Part shown: positions 1 to 11,500 of the stretch, one piece after another | Layout: each line of letters starts with the position of its first letter | How positions within the stretch are numbered: position 1 is the stretch's first letter | Assembly: GCA_032158295.1 (NCBI GenBank) | Contig: CM063246.1 | Coordinates: 2,265,371-2,329,370, forward strand | DNA: 64,000 nucleotides | Source: Pycnopodia helianthoides | Taxonomy: Eukaryota; Echinodermata; Asteroidea; Forcipulatida; Asteriidae | Reading direction: 5' to 3' | The notes under the pieces: model-generated | What the model was told of the DNA's origin: nothing | Seen by the model: only the letters and a program-made list of their open reading frames with translations | Database searches by the model: none | Program-made: the position numbers and the translations under genes

Positions 1-1460
1 TTTTCTGCTGCCTATCGTCAAGCAACAAAGCACAAGAGTCTCCTAACAGGTTATATTAATATTTTGACAATTGGACAGGATAATGTCCTAATCGTACTGG
101 ACATTGTTTAAATGTACACAAACTTCCCACAGAAAGAAGCAATAAACTCAGTTTGTGATGCCTTGGAACAAGCGAACTCGGGACTGTACACCATACCAAA
201 ACCTACAAGAAAACACACGCAATGTCTTAGTTCTAGAACTTATTATGGGCGCAAATGTCAACGAATTCAATAACAAGTTAATAGACAAACAATTGGCGTG
301 GCGCCAATGGGTAGTGTATGCAGTCCCGAAATGTGTGACATCACTTATATGTTTTGAGCCCTTCCATTAATAACATTAAAGGAAAAAACACAAACGGCTC
401 AACATATATTAAGACCGGAAAAAATGCAGTTCTTTTTAGTAAGTTTTCTTTCTTTCCCCATCTTCTAAACCCCAACCCCCCTCCTTTCAACCCCCTTTTT
501 TTTATCTTTTTTGTATTTGCTCTCTAGGATGCATGCAAACATCAAAGAAAAGGTATGTTTTAACCATCGCCTATTGACTTTTAAAAGACAGAGACCATTG
601 TCTCCCACTAACACAACATCCATACAGTCACAGGATGGTTTATTACCAGAGACCATACCCAAACCATGTGACGTATTACATTTCACAACGCTTCTCTGCC
701 CCTTTATCTTTCATTGGCTACCGCTGGAAATAGTTTCACATTTCCATCGCCACGGGGATAAGCTTAATAACTCACAAAACTTCAAGCTTTTTAACTTAAT
801 GAGTGCGTTTCTGGTCTTATTACTTTCTCTGCATGTCCTTAAAAAAACTCGTTATAGATGCTTATACATGTATATTGAATAACATCAAAATGTTTTTGCA
901 TGGTCACACAGGTCTCATCCCTTGACTTGATTGCACGATTTCACTTTTCCCTCTATAAAGTTAACAAAATCGTTAAGACTCCATCCATGATGCTTCGTGT
1001 ATACAAAGCGATTATTTTATAAATCATATGCAATCAAAACTGTAAATCAACTTAACAAATAATCTCACCTCATGCCTATTCTATAGGCTACATTTAGCTA
1101 TGAAGTTAAATCAAATACATGACATGTATAATAAATAGACAATATTGAAACAACTATTGTCCACTCTTGTTGTAATCATATAGCTCCATGTTGTGATCGA
1201 GATGCAAAATCTTCGGTTGTAAAACCGGATAGGACTCCATCCATGCTGCTTCGTGTACAACCAATCCATGCTGCTTGGTGTACAACGGTGGCAATTATGA
1301 ATACGCATCTTACCTATGATTGGCTGAACTGTGTCCTTCGGGGAGGAAAAGGAATGCTGTGTCATTCTGCACACACAGGTCTACACTGCCGCGGCGGTCT
1401 ACGTACACGGCGGCGGATTGTGTGTGAGGCGTACACGCATCGATGTATGCGCATTGGTCA
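1..1460. other. no gene recognised; low-copy and repeat-derived sequence
   Basis: I see no convincing exon here. Short ORFs around 155-370 and 511-882 have no recognisable domain. A short motif, 'CTCCATCCATG-TGCTTCGTGTA', recurs at about 980 and 1233, and a GC-richer stretch lies at 1385-1450. If the left SRCR gene had kept its transmembrane and tail exons they should lie in this direction, but nothing similar to the right-arm exons at 49817 and 50806 is visible. Confidence 0.5.
465..700 (-). repeat. dispersed repeat, related to 28720-28870
   Basis: Read on the minus strand, the segment 'GGTCTCTGGTAATAAACC' followed by 'TGTGACTGTATGGATG' matches the plus-strand segment near 28740 ('GGTTTCTGGTAGTAAATC', 'CTGACTGTTTGGATG'). 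The similarity continues for about 150 nt and ends in 'TTTGATGTTT'. The other copy lies inside a hAT-like element, so this may be a fragment of the same family. Identity was judged by eye. Confidence 0.5.
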
Positions 1461-1465
1461 TGAAT

Positions 1466-1720
1466 CGCTCTTTTTCAACCGCTCTTTTTTGATCGCTCTT
1501 TTTCGATTGCTCTTTTTCGACCGCTCTTTTTCAATCGCTCTTTTCTAATCGCTCTTTTTCATCGATTGATCGGTGGAAAGGAGCGATCGATCGATGGAAA
1601 GGAGCGATCGATCGATGGAAAGACCAATCGATCGATGGAAAGACTGATCGATCGATGGAAAGACCGGTCGATCGATGCAAAAGAACGATCGATCAATGCA
1701 AAAGAACGATCGATGTGTTG
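1466..1720. repeat. two adjacent short-period tandem repeats
   Basis: About 1466-1558 is a run of roughly 15-16 nt units of the form CGCTCTTTTTCGATCG. About 1560-1720 is a run of roughly 18 nt units of the form GATCGATCGATGGAAAG. The two blocks share the GATCG core and abut the 3' end of the Penelope fragment. Confidence 0.85.
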
Positions 1721-1739
1721 ATCCGATTATTTGCCTCTT

Positions 1740-2524
1740 TGGCATTTCATAGTAGAGTAGGGTGGTAGAATTGTGTGCCAAATATTGCTGATGAACTAGC
1801 CGATATCTTGATGCACTGTATTGTGCTTGTGTATTTCAATAGCTTCCCTGATGCGACGTGTATACCAATGTCTCTCAGGAGCTATGATTTGAGCGTGATC
1901 CCAATCTATGATATGGTCTAGATCAGCAGAATGTTTGACAATGGCAGATTTGTCATATTCCCCTCTGCGTCCATGGGCTTTGTGTTCTTTCAGCCTTGTG
2001 TTAAGGTCTCTACCCGTCTCGCCAATGTACACTTTACCACAAGAGCAAGGAATCCGGTAAATTCCCGCTTGACTGCTAGAGTCATACTTGTCTTTGTGGG
2101 TGTGTAGCTTCGTTTCCAACTTGTTGCGAGTACGGTAGTAGACCTTGATATCTACTTCACGGAGGATACGTTGGATTTTGTGCGAAGTGTGACCAATGTA
2201 CGGAAGGACCGAAATGGGCATGTCTTCGGAGTTTGAAGACTGAGAGTTATGTTTAGGAATAAACTCTCGTTTGTTCAGCCTGTACCCATTCTCTTTTAGC
2301 ACTGTGTTAAGGTGCTCCAGTTCTTTTGGTAAATGTTCATCGTCACAAACAATGTGTGCCCTTCGAAGTAGGGTGCGGTTTACTGAGGCTTTCACGGAAG
2401 GAGGATGCAATGACCGAGCATTCAGATAGCGGTCTGTGTGAGTCGGTTTTCTGTACACGGAGTGTGCAAGAGAACCATCAGCCCTCTTTGAAATGAGTAC
2501 ATCAAGGAAAGGTAATGAATCGGA
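1740..2524 (-). mobile_element. 5'-truncated Penelope-like element with GIY-YIG endonuclease
   Basis: The minus-strand frame from about 2524 to the stop at 1796 encodes about 242 residues of a Penelope-like retroelement C-terminus. It begins at the 'DSLPFLDVL' motif that follows the reverse-transcriptase core. It then has the 'YRKPTHTDRYLN' thumb-like block and a GIY-YIG endonuclease with 'GIYRIPCSCGKVYIGETGRD', followed by conserved Arg (RLKEHK) and a downstream 'REAIEI'. The reverse-transcriptase domain is missing, so this is a dead 5' truncation. Its upstream end falls about 50 nt beyond the last exon of the left SRCR gene, at a point still alignable to the right arm (shared 'GAAGAAACAATCC'). 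The insertion therefore marks where homology between the arms ends. Confidence 0.85.
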
Positions 2525-2569
2525 TTGTTTCTTCAAAAATTAAAAATGGGATGTTGAAAGGAGCATTGC

Positions 2570-2575
2570 TTTATT
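2570..2575 (-). promoter_or_regulatory. candidate poly(A) signal AATAAA of the left SRCR gene
   Basis: AATAAA on the minus strand lies immediately beyond the TGA at 2577-2579 that ends read-through of the last SRCR exon. The same arrangement is kept in the right arm (TGA 47636-47638, AATAAA 47640-47645). Cleavage 10-30 nt further on would fall at the Penelope junction. Confidence 0.5.
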
Positions 2576-2576
2576 A

Positions 2577-5500
2577 TCAAGGACCCACAATGTACCATCG
2601 ACCTAATTTGGTGGCCAGTTGATTTTGAATAATTAGACAAGATAAAAACTTACCATAATCTTCATAATCCAAGCTGCAGATGACACCAGCATCTTCGCTA
2701 TGGGAACAGTCATGACTGATTGCTGGACATTCTCTCAGGTGACTCTCTGAGCCAGTACAGGCAACGTTGTCAAGAACTATTTCCCCGCTACCCTGGCCGA
2801 AATAGGCTTCAGTTTTGGCTGATGTTGCGCTTCCAAAGCCAAGCTGCCTACACACCACTCTAGCATCGTTGATGTCCCAATCGTCATCACACACTGTTCC
2901 CCATGCATTGTTTAGATATACCTCAACACGGCCCTCAAGTTGGCTGGAACCATCTGCAAGCCGTACATCATAATCCCCTGAAGAGATTAGTAACAAAATG
3001 TCATGAGAGGCTTTTTAATCAAACGTGCGTGCAGTAATAAAAATTGCACTACTTTTAAAAATAACAGTGATTCTGTTGAAACCTCTCATCAGCCCTTATA
3101 AATTCTAGCTATCCAAATGCACAAACAAAGCTCCTGTAACTGACCTGTTGACTTTAAAACAATCTCAAGGTGTCTTATCTCTATGGTTATGATGCAGAAA
3201 ACATGTAATAACTCACCATCGTACCTTGACCTTGTGACCTCTTGACCTCTTGACCTACAAAGGGTTCCTAACTTTCCTTTCCCAAGGGCAGCCCTCCCTC
3301 AACCCAAGATACAAGTCCAAATATCACTTCTAACTGGAGTTAAGATACGGAAACCATTTAGCTATACCCAATCACTGTGACCTTAATCTTTGACCTTTTT
3401 ACCCCCCAAACAATCCTAACGTTCCTTGTGCAAGCATTGTCAAGTGTCTCACTTGAGGGCAAATAAGCTGGGCTGGGATTCTACTGGGCCCACACCTTGG
3501 TGCCGTCAGAACTTCATTGAAACTTACAGGACAACTCAACAATTCAAACTCATCAAAAACAGCTTGGATCGTTACCGCACAGAATGTGCATCCTTCCAGC
3601 TGTACTATAATAATAACCTAAGCATCAACTGCAGCCCAGCATTCCCCTGAAGAAAATCAGAGTATACTGTTGAGTATACACTCCTCCCAAATGAGATTTA
3701 CAGATGTTTGTACCCGCAAGTTTACCGGTCATAGTTACTTCCTATTATCCACATCATGCAATATGCTTTAAACATCACTCAACAACTAAAATTATTTTAT
3801 GTTATTTGTATGGTTGTTGATTTTTTTTAAAATATTAAATGTTGGTTAAATGACTGGTATCTTTTAAAAATCTTTTTTAAACAAGACAAAAAGTGACCTA
3901 CATACCTGCTGAATAGCTACAGACCACGCCAGCATCTTCATCATGGCCACAATTGTGATTTGTTGAATGATGGCAAAGGACGATGCTACTCTCTGAGCCT
4001 GTACAAGCGACATCATCCAACACTATGTCTCCACTACCCTCGCCAAAATAGCCTGACTCTTTGGCTGATGTTGCACTTGAATAGCCAAGCTGTGTACAAA
4101 CCACTGTAGCATCATTGATGTCCCAGAGGTCATCACACACTGTTCCCCATGTACCGTTTACAAGCACCTCAACACGTCCTTCTGAGCTAGTGCTTCCTCC
4201 AACAAGTCGTACAGAATGCAAGCCTATAATGCAAGACAAAAGTCTAAAGATTAATTTTTTGGATAATACAATTAGTCTTGTATTTTGGGGTAACCTTTTT
4301 TAAAGACAAAAAATTGATTAATGATTATAGAAATAAAACCCCACTTGTTTTCGAAAAGGGGGGTTGAAGAGGCTGGAAAAGTTTTTCTTTCCATCAAATT
4401 CACAGTTTAATAACAACAATAATAATAGGCATTTATATTGCGCTTTTCCAAAACATGATCAAAGCGCATAACAAAAGAAAAGGATAAAATAAAACAAGCT
4501 AGATCAAAACTTAAATCTACTATTTCGGAAAGAGATAAGTTTTAAGTTTACTCTTAAATGTAACAACACATGAAGAATCACAGACACTAATTGGGAGACT
4601 GTTCCAAAGTTCAGCAGCAGAGTGTGAGAAGGCGTGTTTGCCATAAGATATTCTGAACTTGTGAGTGTTAAGCCGAGTTCTATCGGAAGAAGAACAGAGT
4701 CCTTGACAGTTGCTTAATGGCGAAGATGAAACATATGGCAAAGGTCGTGGGTTCAAATCCCATCAGGGCATTATACCTGTGTTGTTGTTTTTCTTCATAG
4801 GAATCAGGAAAGTACTGAGTATACAGTGTTTAACACACATCGGTGTATGGTATACACAACACAATAAAAACAATATAGTTGGTTCCTGGCTGATGCAGTT
4901 AAATAAACGATTCAAATTTACGTGTACAGTACTTATAAAAACCAAAACATACCTATGGAGTCACTGCAGACTACACCAGCATCTTCACTATGACCACAAT
5001 TGTGAATTGTTGAATGTGAGCATTGGACGATGTTACTCTCTGTGCCTGTACAAGCGACATCATCCAAAACTATGTCTCCACTACCCTCACCAAAATAGGC
5101 TGACGTTTTGGCTGATGTTGCACTTGAATAGCCAAGCTGTGTACACACCACTGTAGCATCATTGATGTCCCATTGGTCATCACACACTGTTCCCCATGTA
5201 CCGTTTAGAAACACCTCAACACGTCCTTCTGAGCTAGTGCTTCCTCCAACAAGTCGTACAGAATACAAACCTATAATGATGCAAGACAAAAGTCTAAAGA
5301 TTAACTTTTTGGATAATACAATTAGTCTTGTACTTTGGTGTGACTTTTGTTTTAAAGAAAAAACACAGGACTAACGATTATAAAAATAAAACCTCCACTT
5401 GTTTTCAAAAAAGGGGGATGAAAAGGCTGGAACACTTTTTCTTTCTTCAAATTCAGAGTTTATAAGTGATGGGAAAATATTGAACAGCAAGTTAAAGGAA

Positions 5501-8500
5501 CGTTACAGAATTGGTTTTTGCTAACAAAACAGTTGCTTGCAGTGTAAGCACTTTATGTAATCCACCATATACATAAACTGACAAACCTGTAGAAGTTTGA
5601 GATCGATCGGCCATCTGGGTCACGAGAAAATAGTGAAAAACCTATTACACATTTGCATGAAATCATATAGGTTCAACAAATGAATAAAACGCTCACTGAG
5701 CGATAAACTCCAATCGGAAAATTATTCATTTCTCATCAAATATGGCATTTCAAACAGAAATATTTCAAGAGATGTTTTCTACTATCATCATCATTAGACT
5801 GTGTAAGTTTTATGTAAATCTGTGATCAAAAAGTTTATTTTACAAGTTTTTTTCTTACCAATTCTGTGATGTTCCTTTAAACTAGAGGTATCAAACACTA
5901 GGCATTTGGGAACAAGTGACTGTATAACTTGTTAACATCACAGAGTAAACACAAACAGTTTACATGAAATTGGCTTGCAACATTTTTTGAGTAGCAGTTG
6001 TGAAAAATACTTAAAAGAATACTTGTTAAACTGCCTATAATGACTGCTTATTTGACTACTTAGGACTGCTTAGTGAAGGCCTTCACTTTGATGAGGGCAG
6101 AGGGCACTGTTTAAAGATGTGAAGATGTCATTATTGCTATATATTTGAAAAAGTAAACGGTCAAATGTCATTTCGCACACTGAAACCAAGCCCAGATAGC
6201 ACTACGCAATAATGACATCACTTTTGCTCCAAATATCTGGATGTAAGAGAAACTTTCCAGCACCAGTGTGATCACAGTAGCAGCACACCAGACCTCAGTA
6301 GTAGTGTACACTGGAGGAAACATAAAACACTGACAATGGCTTGGACATGTACACTGGAGTGTACATCAATGATACGTGACACATTGTTTGAGATCCAGGT
6401 ACTTGCAGAACTTCTATTTTCAGCATTAGTTTATCTATGTTTAGTACAGAGCTAAAATTATGACATTTTTGAACAAATTTCCATTTTATTTCCGGTTTAA
6501 ACTGAAAGTCATTGTCAAAATATTGGAGTCATATTCATGCAGCATTTGTTCAGTTTAAAGGTACACACCAGCTTCGTTGGGCTATTTGGGCTACAAAATA
6601 GACTAAAACATGATTCCAAAGGTCTTCCTGAAATGGAGAAGATTGGTTCATAAAAGAAACCATCAAATTTGGCCGTTTTTGAGCATTTTTCAAAAAACGA
6701 AGGTCACATGACTTTTCGGAACCAAAATGTGGTTCCGAAAAGTCATGTGATCTTCAGAATTAGTTTTACTTACAGCCGAATAAAAGTAAATTACTGAACA
6801 AAATTCAAGTATTTTTTTAAAAACAATTATTCATGAGTATTTGGCGAAAAAGACTGTGTTCAGTTTATGGATGCAAGTTGTAAATAATGATGAAAAATCG
6901 AACGTAAGATTCGCATTCAGAGAGTCCGTGCACGGAAGCGTGTTTTACGGCGCATCAGCGTGGGGAGCTAGCGAGTAAACCTTGGGGGCATGACCCGTAC
7001 AGCCGGTGCAGTGTCTCGCCGGGCCAGAGAGACAAACCACGGAGGCATGAACTCGGAGCCTGTGGAGGGGTAGGGAGCCAGACCATTGATTACGTTTTGT
7101 TTTACGAGGGTTTTAGTCTGTAGCCCTAGCTATTATACGCTGACCTTTGACTGCGTTTTGGTTTTTTCACATTTTTCGTTAATTACGTGACATTTTGATG
7201 AGTTTTTTTTTACAACCATCAAAAAAATTATTGTCTGTGATTCAACATCACTAAATTAGGTAAACAGTAAGACGGTGTGTCCCTTTAAAAGACCTTTCCA
7301 ATGATGAACAGATTGTAGAAATCCATTGAGATGTTCAAGAGGTAAGACTTATTTACGTAATAAACTTTGAAATATTATACTTTATCCCTGATACAAATTT
7401 AACATCTAATAATTTGTTGCGGTACCTGCTGCTAAAATATAGGATTGGAACTGCCTCTAGCTACTAGCTATCTCAGTTGTCTAGTGGTTAGACATCTGCT
7501 CTAGAATGGCAAAGGTCATGGGTTCAAATCCCATCCGAGTAATATACGTGTGTAGTTTTGTTTCTTCACAGGAATCAGGAAAGTACAGAGTATACAGTGT
7601 TTAACACACATCAGTGTATCACAACACAATAAAAACAATATTGTTGGTGTCTGACTGATGCAGATAAATAAACGATTCAAATTTATATGTAGATTACTTA
7701 TAAAAACCAAAACATACTTATGGAACCACTGCACACTACACCAGCATCTTCACTGTGACCACAATTATGACTTGTTGAATGTGGGCATTGGGCGATGCTA
7801 CTCTCTGTGCCTGTACATGCGACATCATCCAACACTATGTCTCCACTACCCTGACCAAAATAGGCCAACTCTTTGGCTGATGTTGCACTTGAATAGCCAA
7901 GCTGTGTACACACCACTGTAGCATCATTGATGTCCCATTGGTCATCACACACTGTTCCCCATGCACCATTTAGAAACACCTCAACACGTCCTTCTGAGCT
8001 ACTGCTTCCTCCAACAAGTCGGACATCATAAAAATCTGTTATGCAAGACAAAAGTCTAAAGATTAACTTTTTGGATAACACAATTAGTCTTGTATTTTGG
8101 GGTAACCTTTTTTAAAGACAAAGGACAGGATTAATAATTATAAAAATAAAATCCCCACTTGTTTTCAAAAAAGGGGGATGAAAAGGCTGGCATGGTTTTT
8201 CTTTTCTTCAAATCCACAGCTGATATTGATTGGATATATTGAACAATAAAAATGTTAAACTAGAGCTATAGCATTTGTAAGAACTGTGCTGTTTTTTTTC
8301 TTCACAGGAATCGGGAAAGTACTGAATATACAGTGTTTAACACACATTGTTGTATGGGTATAAACAACACAATAAAATCAATATTGTTCGTGTCTGACTG
8401 ATGCAGATAAGTAAATGATTCAAATTATCATGTAGAGTACTTATAAAAAACAAAACATACTTATGGAACCACTGCACACTACACCAGCATCTTCACTGTG

Positions 8501-11500
8501 ACCACAATTATGACTTGTTGAATGTTGGCAAAGTATGATGCTACTCTCTGAGCCTGTACATGCGACATTATCCAACACTATGTCTCCACTACCCTCACCA
8601 AAATAGGCCAACTCTTTGGCTGATGTTGCACTTGAATAGCCAAGCTGTGTACAAACCACTGTAGCATCATTGATGTCCCATTGGTCATCACACACTGTTC
8701 CCCATGCACCATTTAGAAACACCTCAACACGTCCTTCTGAGCTACTGCTTCCTCCAACAAGTCGGACATCATAAAAATCTGTTATGCAAGACAAAAGTCT
8801 AAAGACTAACTTTTTGGATAACACAATTAGTCTCGTATTTTGGGGTAACCTTTTTAAAGACAAAGCACAGGATTAATAATTATAAAAATAAAATCCCCAC
8901 TTGTTTTCAAAAAAGGGGGATGAAGAGGCTGGAATTGTTTTTTTTCCCCTTCAAAATCACAGATAACGTTGACTGGATAATATTGAACAGCAATAATGTT
9001 TTAACTAGAGCTATAGTGTTTGCAAGGCAACAAACACTTGGCACTTGGGAACAGCTGACTGAAAAACTTGTAAACATCACAGAGTAAACACAAACATTTT
9101 TTTTTCATGAAATTGGCTTGCAAAACTGTTATGAGTAACACTTGTTTAAAAGTGTTACTGGAGGGCAATGTTTAAAGACATAAGATGATGTCATCATTGC
9201 TATAGTGGGGTGTCGTGGCCGAGGGGATAAGAACACCAAACTCAAGCTCTGGTGTTTCTGTTCAGCAGAGTGTGGGTTTGAGTCCCGGTCGTGACACTTG
9301 TGTCCCTGAGCAAGACACTTAACTATGATTGTTTCTCTCCACCCAGGGGTATATGGGTACCTGTGAGGGCAGAGATGGTTCTTGTAATTGATTTAGCCTA
9401 GTAGCGCACTTAGTAGCATACTTGTTGCACAGGCTGTATACTCCCCAGGAAGCTGAGATGGTTTAAGGAATGAAATAAATGGCCCAGTGACCTGGGGTAA
9501 TAATTTTGGAAGCGCTTTGAGACGCCCTCGGGTGTGATAAAGCGCTTTATAAAAACCAGTTATTTTTATTATTATATAATTTGAACTAAGCAAAATGGCT
9601 AATTGTCATTTCGCGCACTGAAACCATGCCCAAATCGCACTACGCAATAATGACATCACTTTTGCTCCAAATATCTGAATTTCAGAGTAACTTTCCACCA
9701 CCAACGTGATAACAGCACGGTGTGCCAGACCACAGTGGTAGTAGGGGACATGTGAGTAAACATAAAACACTGACAATGGCTCAGACATGTACACGCTTGT
9801 AGGTAAACGAAATTCCACAGTGAGTACAGAGCTGAAAGTATGACTTTTGAATAATTGTCAATTGAACTTCTTGTTTGAACAGGAAGTCAACAATGGTCAA
9901 CGTCAAATCGGAGTCATATCCGTAGTTCAGTTTTTCTAAGTCCTTTCCGATGGTGAATAGATTGAACAAAATCTATTGTGATGTTCAAGAGTTAAGATTT
10001 TGTAACATAATAAACATTGAACTATTGTAATTCGACTTCTGATGTCATCTAGGCATTATTGGTTTGATGTCATTTTTATATCAAGGTTCAGTTTCTTTTT
10101 GACTTTCAAGGCTCGATTCAGTTTTAATTACAACTTATTTGATAAAGAAGAGTGGAACAACATTGCACCAATCTCTTGTAATCCTCTTTTATACAACTAA
10201 AGAACAGAGGTCTGGTAGTGGGATTATATAACCCCCAGAAAAGGAAGGTTCTGAGCATGAAGTCCAATACCTTTTTTCCCTCTGTACAAAGAAAGGGAAG
10301 GGTAGCATGGTACATGTAGGTGCATTTTGTGCACGCCAGTGTTGTCACTAGCCCAATTTTAGTGCCGGCTAATTTTCTGCTCGCGAATGTAGTGAGCGAA
10401 GCGAGCGGAGTGTCGCGCCTCATGGCCGGGGGTCCATGGACCCCCTCAAGGTCTCAAGCTCATGGATTTTAGCGTTTTTCAGGGGTGAAATTGAGGTTTC
10501 TGATGCACAATTTGTAATATGTAATACGCCTTTACAGTTCTGTGTTGAAGCCATCCGGTCATAATGCACGCGGAAGACAAAACCCCACGAAATATAAAGA
10601 AACACATAGATACAGACCCTACAAGGCCGTTGGCCTGACAACCTCCGCATGCGGACAGTAATACGAGTGTGGATGACCTGCGCACAGTAGTAGTTCGGGC
10701 ATCGTGCTATGTGATACACACATTATGCACAGTACGTGCTGGTGTTCAGTAAATAAGTTACGGTGGATTTTATGGCGTCTTTTTTGGAGTGAAAACTGCG
10801 ACTGCCCTGAGCAAGGCTATGATTATCCCTGTTCGTCAAGCATGCCTCGAGACCATTCCTCAAACTTTCTCAACTTCCTGGGGAGCCTAAAACCTCAGGC
10901 TGATTAAATTAGCGCTAAGCCAAAGGGATTACCCTCTCAGCCCACCTAGGCTCCCATTTATGCACATCAATTGTAATCCAGACCCTGAGGGACCCGGATC
11001 ATGGCCGGGGGGATGTCAAATTGTCTCAACATGTTAGTCCCGGCTATGTCCCGCATTGCCCGGCTGAGGGACTTGCTTTACCTCGGCACCGATCGATATA
11101 CCCCGGAACGGGCATGCGGGGCATTATTTGACACCCCTGTCATCCTGTATGATCCGGACCCCGGCATGCAGGATATTCTTTAAAACAGCACTTCCACAAT
11201 CCCAGCCCCGGCATGGCAAAAAATTGTACAGCCTTGGTAAAGTACCCTGCTATTGTCCCGGTAGGCATAGGGCAGGGTGACAAAACTGCACAACCTCCTC
11301 CAAGTCCCCTCTCTTGCGCTGGTAGGGCAGGTAAAAAATTGTACGACCTCAACCAAGTCCCCGCTATTTTAATCCAAGGTCCGTCGAGAGGATCGAGAGT
11401 TATGACTAAACGCAAGTATACAATTTGTGGCGTGTCGTGGCCGAGTGGTCTAGTTCGCCCGATCCAAGCTCTGGTGTTGTCAGCAGCACAGTGTGGGTTC

